Shown here piece after piece: positions 1-6,170 of a stretch of DNA of 9,701 nucleotides. The DNA comes from Clostridia bacterium (GTDB lineage Bacteria > UBA6262 > WVXT01 > JAUXBS01): assembly GCA_030619245.1 (NCBI GenBank), contig JAUXBS010000027.1:1-9701 (forward strand), written 5' to 3'. Made by a program: the position numbers and the translations under genes. Under the pieces are notes generated by a model. That model saw only the letters and a program-made list of their open reading frames with translations. It searched no databases and was not told the origin of the DNA. Positions within the stretch are counted from its first letter, which is position 1, and the number at the start of each line of letters is the position of its first letter.

Positions 1-181
1 CGGACTCTGAATATATTTCCATTGTTTCGAGCCAGCATTCATATTCTTCATAACTCATCAGTATCGCTTTTGCCTGTCCCTGATCAGAAATAACGTATTT
101 TTCAAACTTATTATTTACATTGTCTATAAGTTTCTTAAAAACTTCTTTTGCCTGTTCTATGGACATATTTTTTGTTGACAT
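1..181 (-). CDS. Phd/YefM-family antitoxin, partial (C-terminal end beyond left edge)
   Basis: Sixty residues are visible; the gene leaves the window before its stop codon. The protein opens MSTKNMSIEQAKEVFKKLID and carries the Phd/YefM pattern: an N-terminal DNA-binding part, then 'GQAKAILMSYEEYECWLET' (about residues 35-53), which matches the 'AVLMSLEEYNSLEET' segment of E. coli YefM as I remember it. Family members repress their own operon and neutralise a partner toxin through a C-terminal tail, here cut off. The ATG at 179-181 is chosen because AGGAGG lies 9 nt upstream (191-196); a second in-frame ATG (codon 6) has no such site. If this is a canonical module, the toxin gene (RelE/YoeB, Doc or similar) should follow immediately left of the window. 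Solitary Phd-like genes also exist, so the toxin is an expectation only. A TATACT hexamer on the minus strand at 220-225 could be its -10 box. Confidence 0.85.
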   Translation of the reverse strand, partial: MSTKNMSIEQAKEVFKKLIDNVNNKFEKYVISDQGQAKAILMSYEEYECWLETMEIYSES

Positions 182-197
182 CGCAATTATCCTCCTC

Positions 198-227
198 TTG
201 ATTTGAAATTCTTAATATAAGTATAAT
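198..227 (+). promoter_or_regulatory. Possible distal sigma-70 promoter toward the PilZ-que operon
   Basis: TTGATT (198-203) and a perfect TATAAT (222-227) are separated by 18 bp and point toward the pilZ gene. The stretch is AT-rich and overlaps the upstream region of the divergent antitoxin gene, so a chance match is quite possible. If used, it would start transcripts near 234 with a leader of roughly 150 nt. Confidence 0.25.
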
Positions 228-257
228 ATACTCTTGTTATGAGAATGCGAGTTTAAT

Positions 258-275
258 GTAAGATTTGTGTAAGAT
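258..275. promoter_or_regulatory. Direct heptamer repeat GTAAGAT-N4-GTAAGAT, possible response-regulator site
   Basis: Two identical GTAAGAT heptamers (258-264 and 269-275) repeat with an 11-bp period, about one helical turn. Tandem half-sites at 11-bp spacing are typical of OmpR/PhoB-family response regulators, which bind head-to-tail. The pair lies between the divergent antitoxin and PilZ-que promoters. No regulator is encoded in the window, and the assignment rests on spacing alone. Confidence 0.25.
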
Positions 276-334
276 ATTTTTCCCGGTTCCGGTTTCCCGG
301 GCATTTATTCACAAAAACATTTTACAGAAAAACA

Positions 335-363
335 TTGACATTTTCCGTCTTATCAATTATACT
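335..363 (+). promoter_or_regulatory. Near-consensus sigma-70 promoter of the PilZ-que operon
   Basis: A perfect -35 box TTGACA (335-340) is followed after exactly 17 bp by TATACT (358-363), one mismatch from the consensus -10. Transcription should begin near 370, leaving only about 12 nt before the ATG at 382. The ribosome binding site GAGG at 373-376 sits just inside this short leader. The match predicts strong, possibly constitutive expression unless a repressor acts here. Confidence 0.8.
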
Positions 364-381
364 TTCCTTTAAGAGGAAACC

Positions 382-738
382 ATGCTGGATCTGATTAAAT
401 CACCGGAAAGAAAATCCAAGCGCAGGAAAATCATTGCTGTGGTTGACCTGTATAAATCAGCATCAAGCCCGCCTGTCGGACAGGGCTGTTTACTGGACAT
501 CAGCATAGGCGGCGCTTCCATAGAAAGCGATGTGGTTTTCCAGGAACTCAACTATATAATAATAAACATCCCCCTTTCATCAAACAGCAGGTACTCAATA
601 GGCGGCAAAATCCTCCGCGTGGAGAACCTGCCATTGCACACTTTCAGGTACGGCATAAAATTCGGGGACCTCGGGTTAATGGATCGCCTGGAACTTTTCC
701 GGAAAGTCGTCCCCCTTCTGCTTAAAAAAAAGAAGTAA
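382..738 (+). CDS. Small single-domain PilZ protein, predicted c-di-GMP receptor
   Basis: This 118-residue protein consists of one PilZ domain. Both signature motifs for cyclic di-GMP binding are intact: RxxxR at residues 10-14 (RKSKR) and D/NxSxxG at residues 39-44 (DISIGG). A later beta-barrel strand, 'FRYGIKF' (about 88-94), is also typical. PilZ proteins change shape or partner when they bind c-di-GMP and commonly act on motility, polysaccharide export or transcription. There is no signal peptide or membrane segment, so it should be cytosolic. The start is set by GAGG 5 nt upstream and the strong promoter just before it. It is the first gene of a run leading into queD 20 nt downstream, which suggests co-transcription with queuosine synthesis. 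The C-terminus is lysine-rich and encoded by a run of eight A's (724-731). Its target cannot be read from the sequence. Confidence 0.88.
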   Translation: MLDLIKSPERKSKRRKIIAVVDLYKSASSPPVGQGCLLDISIGGASIESDVVFQELNYIIINIPLSSNSRYSIGGKILRVENLPLHTFRYGIKFGDLGLMDRLELFRKVVPLLLKKKK

Positions 739-758
739 GTTGAGAAAAGGCATGAACA

Positions 759-1133
759 ATGATATTCCGTATTAAAGTCTTCTCCAGTTTCAGTTCCGCC
801 CACAAGTTAAACGAATACAGGGGGAATTGCGAAAACCTGCATGGGCATAACTGGAAGGTACAGGCAGAAATTTCCTGTTCCGTACTTGATGATGCAGGCC
901 TGGCAATGGACTTCCATGAACTCAAACAGTACCTCAACAGTATAATAAAAACACTGGATCACAAGTACCTGAATGAATTGAAACCCTTTAAGAATACCAA
1001 CCCGACTTCAGAGAATATAGCAAAGTACATTTTTGAAAATATTTCTAAACTTATCAACAAAAAACAGGTAAAACTTGAATCAATATCAGTGTGGGAAACA
1101 GACACCTCCTGCGCGACATATTCACAACAGTGA
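759..1133 (+). CDS. queD: 6-carboxy-5,6,7,8-tetrahydropterin synthase QueD
   Basis: QueD converts 7,8-dihydroneopterin triphosphate, made from GTP by FolE, into 6-carboxytetrahydropterin. This is the first committed step toward 7-deazaguanine. The 124-residue length is normal for this T-fold enzyme. Expected active-site residues are present: zinc ligands His15, His28 and His30 (the 'HGH' motif), catalytic Cys24 in C-X3-HGH, the Asp67-His68 pair in 'LDHKYLNE', and the pterin-anchoring Glu113 in 'WETDTS'. The 'PTSENIA' motif (82-88) is also present. The Cys four residues before HGH favours QueD over the related eukaryotic-type PTPS enzyme. The ATG at 759 has a GA-rich ribosome site (742-750) ending 8 nt upstream; the ATG at 752 is in another frame and stops after seven codons. 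It lies between the PilZ gene and queC, as expected for a preQ1 operon. Confidence 0.95.
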   Translation: MIFRIKVFSSFSSAHKLNEYRGNCENLHGHNWKVQAEISCSVLDDAGLAMDFHELKQYLNSIIKTLDHKYLNELKPFKNTNPTSENIAKYIFENISKLINKKQVKLESISVWETDTSCATYSQQ

Positions 1134-1171
1134 AACGGACATCCTTTAATAAATACAAACCTTACAATAAT

Positions 1172-1861
1172 ATGAAAAGAGCCATAGTACTACTCTCCGG
1201 CGGGCTTGACTCGGCAACAACCTTATGGATTGCAAAAAAACACTACAAACCCTTATGCCTTATTTTTGATTACGGCCAGCGTCACAAAAAGGAAGTAAAT
1301 CACGCAAAAAAGATAGCGGCAGAAGCAAAGTGCGTTTATAAGGTTATGAAAATAGGCCTTCCGGGAAAAACCGACTCGCTTACGAATTTAAGTAAACCCC
1401 TGCCGGTAAACCGTTTAACAAAAAATATGGGAAAATCTATCCCTGCCACTTACGTCCCCGCAAGGAACATCATATTCCTGAGCTTTGCAGTCTCCTACGC
1501 GGAGACAGTAAACGCGGAAGCGGTTTTTATCGGGGCAAATGCAGTTGATTTTTCCGGTTACCCTGACTGCACACCCGGGTTCTTCAGGGCCTTCAACCGG
1601 GCAATAGAAAAAGGCACGAAATCAGGTGTTAATTCAAAATCAATTATTATTAAAACCCCCATAATCAATAAAACAAAAGCAGAAATAATACGGATCGGCA
1701 GAAAACTCAAGGTTCCCTATGAACTTACCTGGTCCTGCTACAGGGGCGGCGTAAAACCATGCGGCAAATGCGACTCCTGCCTGTTAAGGGCAGAAGGCTT
1801 TAAAAAGGCAGGCATGAAAGACCCTGCCGCAAGCCGGAGCCAACGAACGGAGCGCGGATGA
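1172..1861 (+). CDS. queC: 7-cyano-7-deazaguanine (preQ0) synthase QueC
   Basis: QueC uses ATP and ammonia to convert 7-carboxy-7-deazaguanine into the nitrile preQ0. The protein (229 residues from the ATG at 1172) begins with the PP-loop ATP-pyrophosphatase motif SGGLDS at residues 9-14. It ends with the family's four-cysteine zinc site: Cys189, Cys197, Cys200 and Cys203, in the pattern C-X7-C-X2-C-X2-C. The open frame extends upstream to a GTG at 1091 inside queD, but homologues start just before the PP-loop, so the ATG is preferred. Neither start has a recognisable Shine-Dalgarno sequence, so translation may rely on coupling to queD, whose stop lies 38 nt upstream. The stop overlaps the start of queE as ATGA. 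The arginine- and serine-rich tail after the zinc site ('ASRSQRTERG') is not part of the fold. Confidence 0.95.
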   Translation: MKRAIVLLSGGLDSATTLWIAKKHYKPLCLIFDYGQRHKKEVNHAKKIAAEAKCVYKVMKIGLPGKTDSLTNLSKPLPVNRLTKNMGKSIPATYVPARNIIFLSFAVSYAETVNAEAVFIGANAVDFSGYPDCTPGFFRAFNRAIEKGTKSGVNSKSIIIKTPIINKTKAEIIRIGRKLKVPYELTWSCYRGGVKPCGKCDSCLLRAEGFKKAGMKDPAASRSQRTERG

Positions 1862-2523
1862 AAACGTCTTTCAAGGAAATCTTCTCATCAATCCAGGGTG
1901 AAGGCATTTACCTGGGTTACAGGCAGATATTCATAAGATTTGCAGGGTGTAACCTTAAATGCGGTTTTTGCGATGAGAAGCTAAAACCGGAAAAATTCAG
2001 CCTTACACCCGCTTCCCTGTTGACCAGGATTAAATCACTGGAAAAAAGCTCGGGGCCGCATCACAGCATATCACTAACCGGCGGGGAACCCCTGTTGCGC
2101 GTGGAGTTTCTGCGGGAATTCCTTCCCGGGCTCAGGAAATCAGGTTTCACCGTTTACCTTGAAACAAACGGAACGCTTGCAAAAAACCTTAAGCAACTCC
2201 TGGAATACTTTGATATAATAGCAATGGACATCAAACTGCCTTCTTCCACCGGTGACAAAAAGACCTGGAAGGAACACGCGGAGTTCCTGAATATCGCAAA
2301 GAAAAAAGACCTGCTGATAAAGGTTGTTGTATGCGGGAATACATCAAAGAGTGATTTTAAGAAAGCGGTTAACCTGGTCAAAAACACTAACAGGGATATC
2401 CCCTTCATAATACAGCCGGATAAAAATACCCGGGCCGCTGCGCCCCTGCAGGCCCTGGCATTGAGGGAACTCAATAACGTCAGGGTAATCCCTCAGGTAC
2501 ATAAAATAATGGGAGTGAGGTAA
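1858..2523 (+). CDS. queE: 7-carboxy-7-deazaguanine synthase QueE (radical SAM)
   Basis: QueE is the radical-SAM enzyme that contracts the ring of 6-carboxytetrahydropterin, the QueD product, to 7-carboxy-7-deazaguanine, which QueC then uses. The 221-residue protein shows the N-terminal 'SIQGEG' motif (11-16), the [4Fe-4S] motif C31-X3-C35-X2-C38, and the SAM-binding 'LTGGEPLL' segment. It ends in the typical 'IPQVHKIMG'. An oddity is at residue 40: homologues usually have Asp-Thr or Asp-Ser after the third cysteine, and that Thr/Ser helps hold the Mg2+ ion, whereas here the pair is Asp39-Glu40 (codons GAT GAG). The rest of the protein looks intact, so it is probably active, with a changed metal site. 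Its ATG overlaps the queC stop by 4 nt, implying translational coupling, and queF begins 1 nt after its stop. Confidence 0.94.
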   Translation: MKTSFKEIFSSIQGEGIYLGYRQIFIRFAGCNLKCGFCDEKLKPEKFSLTPASLLTRIKSLEKSSGPHHSISLTGGEPLLRVEFLREFLPGLRKSGFTVYLETNGTLAKNLKQLLEYFDIIAMDIKLPSSTGDKKTWKEHAEFLNIAKKKDLLIKVVVCGNTSKSDFKKAVNLVKNTNRDIPFIIQPDKNTRAAAPLQALALRELNNVRVIPQVHKIMGVR

Positions 2524-2524
2524 A

Positions 2525-2929
2525 ATGAAAAAGAAATCAGCTTACGAAGGATTGCAGGACAGTATAAAAAAACTGAAAACCCCGAAAATTGATACCTTCA
2601 AAAACATCTACACCGAAAGGAATTACAGGATAACGATTGAAACCCCCGAGTTCACCTGTATCTGCCCCAGGACCGGTTTGCCTGATTTTGCCACGATTAC
2701 TATAAAATACATACCGGAAGAATTGTGCGTGGAATTAAAGTCCTTCAAGGAATACATCGTTTCATTCAGGGAACTGGGAATATTCCATGAGAACGCCGTA
2801 AACAAAATACTTGAAGACCTTGCAAAGGCGGTAAAACCCAGATGGCTGCGCGTTGAAGGCGTATTCAACACCCGGGGAGGGCTGCAGACAACCGTATCCG
2901 CAAAATACAAAAAGAATAAAAAACACTAA
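2525..2929 (+). CDS. queF: NADPH-dependent preQ0 reductase QueF (short, type I)
   Basis: QueF reduces the nitrile of preQ0 to the aminomethyl group of preQ1, the base that bacterial Tgt inserts into tRNA. At 134 residues it belongs to the short unimodular (Bacillus-type) class, not the long E. coli type. Catalytic Cys47 and Asp54 lie in 'CPRTGLPD', with the same 7-residue separation as Cys55 and Asp62 of B. subtilis QueF. The QueF motif 'ELKSFKEY' (70-77) and the substrate-binding His88-Glu89 follow. The usual Gln of 'TGQPD' is Leu52 here, which is a modest change. The ATG follows the queE stop by one nucleotide, and a GTGAGG ribosome site inside the end of queE (2515-2520) lies 4 nt upstream. 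It is the last gene of the operon; having queF as well as queC means the cell makes preQ1, not only preQ0. Confidence 0.95.
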   Translation: MKKKSAYEGLQDSIKKLKTPKIDTFKNIYTERNYRITIETPEFTCICPRTGLPDFATITIKYIPEELCVELKSFKEYIVSFRELGIFHENAVNKILEDLAKAVKPRWLRVEGVFNTRGGLQTTVSAKYKKNKKH

Positions 2930-3081
2930 TCCACGACTCCGCCTGTCTTTAATTATGGCTCTTCACCGGAATTGCAGGTGGGTATGGAAGAATAATAAAT
3001 CAGTAATAAGATAGTAATAATAATGTTTTAGAAAGGTTAAACCTGAAGGAATGGGAACGGAAAATAATTTTTATTACAGTA
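2930..3081. other. Convergent intergenic region, no clear terminator
   Basis: This 152-bp stretch separates the end of queF from the end of the minus-strand 995-residue gene. It is AT-rich with short AGTAATAA/TAATAA repetitions (about 3003-3022). The only symmetrical element, AATAA-TTT-TTATT near the right end, is too weak to be a convincing terminator. I see no open frame or RNA gene. Confidence 0.5.
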
Positions 3082-6069
3082 TTAATCCGCTCCATCCAGT
3101 CTCTTTAACGCCATAATGGCTCTTTCAAATTCCGGGTCCAGTTTCACGGCCTCTTTGTACCTGTTTTTTGCCTCTCCGAACATGCCCCTGTATTCACTGA
3201 CACTGCCAAGATAGTAATATGCTTTTACAAATCCAGGATCAACATCCAGCGCCTTCCTGAACTGCTCTTCGGCCAGGTCAAATAAATTCTTGTTCATGTA
3301 TATAATCCCGAGATTATTATAGGCGTCCGGCACGGCCGGGTCCAGTTCTATTGCCTTCCTGCATTCCTCTATGCTCTTGTCATACATCTTCATGGCATTA
3401 TATACAATTGCAAGCCCGTTGTGCGCCCTGGCATACCCGGGGTCTATTTCCAGTACTTTTTGATAAGCCCTGAAAGCAAAATCATAAGCCCTTTTCTTCC
3501 TGTAATCGGTCCCGAGCTTGAAGTAATAGAACTTGAGTTCGTTCCTGGCGCTGTCAAGGATGGGAGGGAGCCTCCTGTCTTCAGGATTTAATTCAAGCGC
3601 TTTTTTATACTCATTAACCGCGTTTTCAAGCTTCCGGTTTGAGGAAAGGACCTGGCCTTTTATTACATGCCCTGTTGACCTGAAATATTTATCCAGTATA
3701 TTTCTTGTCTTATCCTTACTGCCCTCATCAATATTCACCAGCAGCGGGAATACCTTCTTCCTGCGCCTGTTCAGCTCCTTGAGGTTCTCCCTCCAGGTTT
3801 CTCCCGAAGGCATCGTCAGGTTGCGCGGCGCGGAAAACTCAAGGACAGGCCTGTCATCAGTAATTACTGCATCGTTCTTAACATACTCATCCATTGCCCC
3901 CTCATCCATCACAAATGAATCCAGCAAGGCAAAGACATTATCATAGTTGATTATCCTGAGGTCTTCCTTTACCTCCTCCCTGCCCATTCTTTTCTTCAAC
4001 CGCTTAAAATCAATGCTCAGCTCTTCCCGCGTTCCTATCAAAATACTTTCAGAACCCACGAACCACATGGTAGTATGCGGGAACACTTCTATGAAAGTCT
4101 TAAGGAGCATCCCGTAGTCATCCTTTGAAAGCGCATGCATCGGAGCCCACTGGCACATGACACCATCCTCCGTGAGCTTCTCCCTGCATAATTCATAGAA
4201 ATCCCTTGAATAAAAATCAACCGCATGCGAAAGATACGGGTGCATCGGCTCCAGGGTAATAACATCATACTCCTTATCCGTACAAAGCAGGTAATTCCTG
4301 CCGTCATCAACAATAAGGTTGAATCCCTCCCTGTCCAGTATATTATTGTTCACGTCGGCATAATACGCGCCCGCTTCAACTACCGCAGGCGAGATTTCAA
4401 CACAGTCCAGCTCATCCACCCCGTGCCTGTATATGGAACCGCAGGTAGTGCCGGTGCCAAAACAAATAACAAGCACCTTTTCCGGATTATTCGCCAGCAG
4501 TACGGGCAGGTGCCCCAGCATGCGCATGTACTCGTACTTCTTTGTCCCCGCGGCATTAAAACCGTCTATATTAAGATTCCTGTTCCCGTCAACGTCAAGA
4601 ACGGTTACCGTTGCGGTTGCATCCTCCCTGTAAAACAGGATATCAACGGGGTTTTTTGCCTTCTGCACTATCACGCTGCTAAGGATTATCGGTTCACCCA
4701 CAGGTATAAAAACAACAAATGCGGCAGCAACACAAAGCGCGGAAACCGTGAAAATCTTTTTAAACTTTTTTTCAGCCAGGGGATTATAGAGCACCGCAGC
4801 GCAACCTGCAAGAATATTGATTAACCCGATAACGAGAATACTCCTCTGTATCCCCGCGAGAGGTATAAGAATAAACCCCGCCGCCAGGGAACCAAATATA
4901 CTGCCAACCGTATTACTGGAGTAAACACTGCCGACTGCCCTGCCTATGCTCTTCATGCTGCCTGTATATATCCTGATTACAAGGGGAAATGCGCCGCCCA
5001 TGAGGAACGTCGGCAGGAACATGACAATGAAACATGCCGCGAACCTCAAACCAAGCCATTTAGACCAGTCCATCCCTGATTTGTTTATGATATAGTTAAT
5101 TTTTCCGAAATACAGGATAGACAGCACTGCGAATACGCCGATGAGCACCTCCACCAACCCCAGTAACGTTAATGGATTTTTTACCCTGTCAGAAATCTTC
5201 GCAAACAATAAACTACCCAGCGCTATACCGGTCAGGAAGGTAACCAGCATCATGCTGAAAGCATAGGTATTGCTGGTAAGGAAGAACACCATTACCCTTG
5301 ACCACAGCACTTCATACGCAAGCGCGCAGAACCCTGAAACAGCAAACACGGCAAGCGCAAGGCGTCCCGTTTTCCCGGAATACTTTAAAACAGGGATGGC
5401 TTCAGGTTTCCCCTCATCGGGCTCGCCATCAACCCCGGCCTTCCCGCAAACAAGCAGAATAACAGCAGCAATAACAAGGTTAACCGCCCCTGCAAGCAGT
5501 ATGGTATTCCTTACCCCCGCCTTTTCAATGAGGATAAAACCGGCAATAAAGCAACCTGCCACCGCGCCCAGTGTGTTTATCCCGTAAAGCCGTCCCGCGC
5601 TCCTGGAGAGTTTTTCATATTTCCTGACGAAGTACTTGCTTACAACGGGGAGTGTCGCCCCCATTAAAGTTGCCGGAACGAGCAGTACGAGAAATGATGC
5701 CAGCAGGCGCGCGGCTGATAAAACGTAGAAACCGGAATTGAACCACCTGTAAAGCGCAATATAAACAACTTCAAGCCGGCCTAACATAAACGGTACCAGG
5801 AGGGCTGAAATTCCTATACCCGCTTCCAACAGGGCATATACTTTCAGGGGTTTCCCATGCCTGTCAATATACCTTCCGAAGAAAAAAGAACCAAGTGCAA
5901 GGCCCGCCATGTAGGAGGCCAGGACAGTGCTCACAGCAAAAACGGTTGTTCCAAAGACAAGGCCCAGCATACGGGTCCATACCACTTCATACACAAGCCC
6001 GCAGATTCCTGAAAGAAAAAATGAGATTATTAATAAAGTATATACCATGTTTTTGCTCTTCCATATCAT
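3082..6069 (-). CDS. MFS-like membrane / spermidine-synthase-like / TPR fusion protein
   Basis: This 995-residue protein has three parts. Residues 8-455 are a polytopic membrane region built from two related halves: 'SGICGLVYEVVWTR' (20-33) with 'MAGLALGSFFFG' (54-65) is mirrored by 'SGFCALAYEVLWSR' (245-258) with 'LTGIALGSLLFA' (279-290). Residues 470-690 are a Rossmann-type spermidine-synthase-like domain with a nucleotide-binding loop 'CFGTGTTCGS' (536-545), an acidic residue at Glu558 and 'VDDGRNY' (587-593). The aminopropyltransferase Asp pair is absent: the segment reads 'LEPMHPYLS' (606-614), resembling the 'EPSNPW' of the fused MFS/spermidine-synthase class. Residues 845-985 hold four TPR repeats ending in 'DP'. 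The substrate is unknown, and classical spermidine synthesis seems unlikely. The ATG at 6067-6069 has a stop just upstream and no Shine-Dalgarno; the ATG at 6046-6048 has GGAAGAG 7 nt upstream but would remove the Lys residues before the first membrane helix, so the start is uncertain by seven codons. Confidence 0.87.
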   Translation of the reverse strand: MIWKSKNMVYTLLIISFFLSGICGLVYEVVWTRMLGLVFGTTVFAVSTVLASYMAGLALGSFFFGRYIDRHGKPLKVYALLEAGIGISALLVPFMLGRLEVVYIALYRWFNSGFYVLSAARLLASFLVLLVPATLMGATLPVVSKYFVRKYEKLSRSAGRLYGINTLGAVAGCFIAGFILIEKAGVRNTILLAGAVNLVIAAVILLVCGKAGVDGEPDEGKPEAIPVLKYSGKTGRLALAVFAVSGFCALAYEVLWSRVMVFFLTSNTYAFSMMLVTFLTGIALGSLLFAKISDRVKNPLTLLGLVEVLIGVFAVLSILYFGKINYIINKSGMDWSKWLGLRFAACFIVMFLPTFLMGGAFPLVIRIYTGSMKSIGRAVGSVYSSNTVGSIFGSLAAGFILIPLAGIQRSILVIGLINILAGCAAVLYNPLAEKKFKKIFTVSALCVAAAFVVFIPVGEPIILSSVIVQKAKNPVDILFYREDATATVTVLDVDGNRNLNIDGFNAAGTKKYEYMRMLGHLPVLLANNPEKVLVICFGTGTTCGSIYRHGVDELDCVEISPAVVEAGAYYADVNNNILDREGFNLIVDDGRNYLLCTDKEYDVITLEPMHPYLSHAVDFYSRDFYELCREKLTEDGVMCQWAPMHALSKDDYGMLLKTFIEVFPHTTMWFVGSESILIGTREELSIDFKRLKKRMGREEVKEDLRIINYDNVFALLDSFVMDEGAMDEYVKNDAVITDDRPVLEFSAPRNLTMPSGETWRENLKELNRRRKKVFPLLVNIDEGSKDKTRNILDKYFRSTGHVIKGQVLSSNRKLENAVNEYKKALELNPEDRRLPPILDSARNELKFYYFKLGTDYRKKRAYDFAFRAYQKVLEIDPGYARAHNGLAIVYNAMKMYDKSIEECRKAIELDPAVPDAYNNLGIIYMNKNLFDLAEEQFRKALDVDPGFVKAYYYLGSVSEYRGMFGEAKNRYKEAVKLDPEFERAIMALKRLDGAD

Positions 6070-6099
6070 TTATAAGTTAACGCAGGCTAAATTCAGTAA

Positions 6100-6119
6100 G
6101 ACCCCGTGGGTCACTGACC
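6100..6119. promoter_or_regulatory. Overlapping palindromes at the predicted transcription start
   Basis: GACCC-CGT-GGGTC (6100-6112) and the perfect palindrome GGTCA-C-TGACC (6109-6119) share bases. For the minus-strand promoter at 6128-6157, transcription would start at about 6121, putting GGTCACTGACC at roughly +2 to +12. That is a classic repressor-operator position. Alternatively the two overlapping stems could be alternative hairpins in the 5' end of the mRNA. Confidence 0.35.
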
Positions 6120-6127
6120 TTTTAACT

Positions 6128-6157
6128 ACTATATGTAAAATTTAAGGGTAGCCGCAA
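6128..6157 (-). promoter_or_regulatory. Candidate promoter of the 995-residue gene
   Basis: On the minus strand, TATAGT (6128-6133) is a good -10 box and TTGCGG (6152-6157) is a partial -35 box (TTG conserved), with 18 bp between them. The weak -35 lies inside the palindrome at 6153-6170, as would fit regulation by a DNA-binding protein. This is predicted from box similarity only. Confidence 0.35.
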
Positions 6158-6170
6158 CCTTAAGATTGCG
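6153..6170. promoter_or_regulatory. Near-perfect 18-bp palindrome overlapping the -35 box
   Basis: CGCAA-C-CTTAAG-A-TTGCG reads the same on both strands except for one mismatched pair (6158 and 6165). Its size and symmetry suit a dimeric regulator, and it covers the candidate -35 box of the downstream minus-strand gene. It is unlikely to be a terminator because the stem has no loop room around the CTTAAG centre and no T-run follows. Confidence 0.35.

Noticed and set aside
182..381. A preQ1 riboswitch before the que operon
   Set aside because: I looked for the compact preQ1 aptamer with its A-rich tail next to the ribosome site; nothing matches by eye, and the main promoter leaves only about 12 nt.
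722..937. Minus-strand frames within the PilZ and queD genes
   Set aside because: They are antisense shadows of confidently assigned genes and lack start signals.
1091..1171. A GTG start giving QueC a 27-residue N-terminal extension
   Set aside because: The extension lies largely inside queD, has no Shine-Dalgarno, and QueC proteins start right before the PP-loop.
4225..4824. A 199-codon plus-strand open frame inside the 995-residue gene
   Set aside because: It is antisense to a gene with clear domains; its translation shows no family pattern and no ribosome site.
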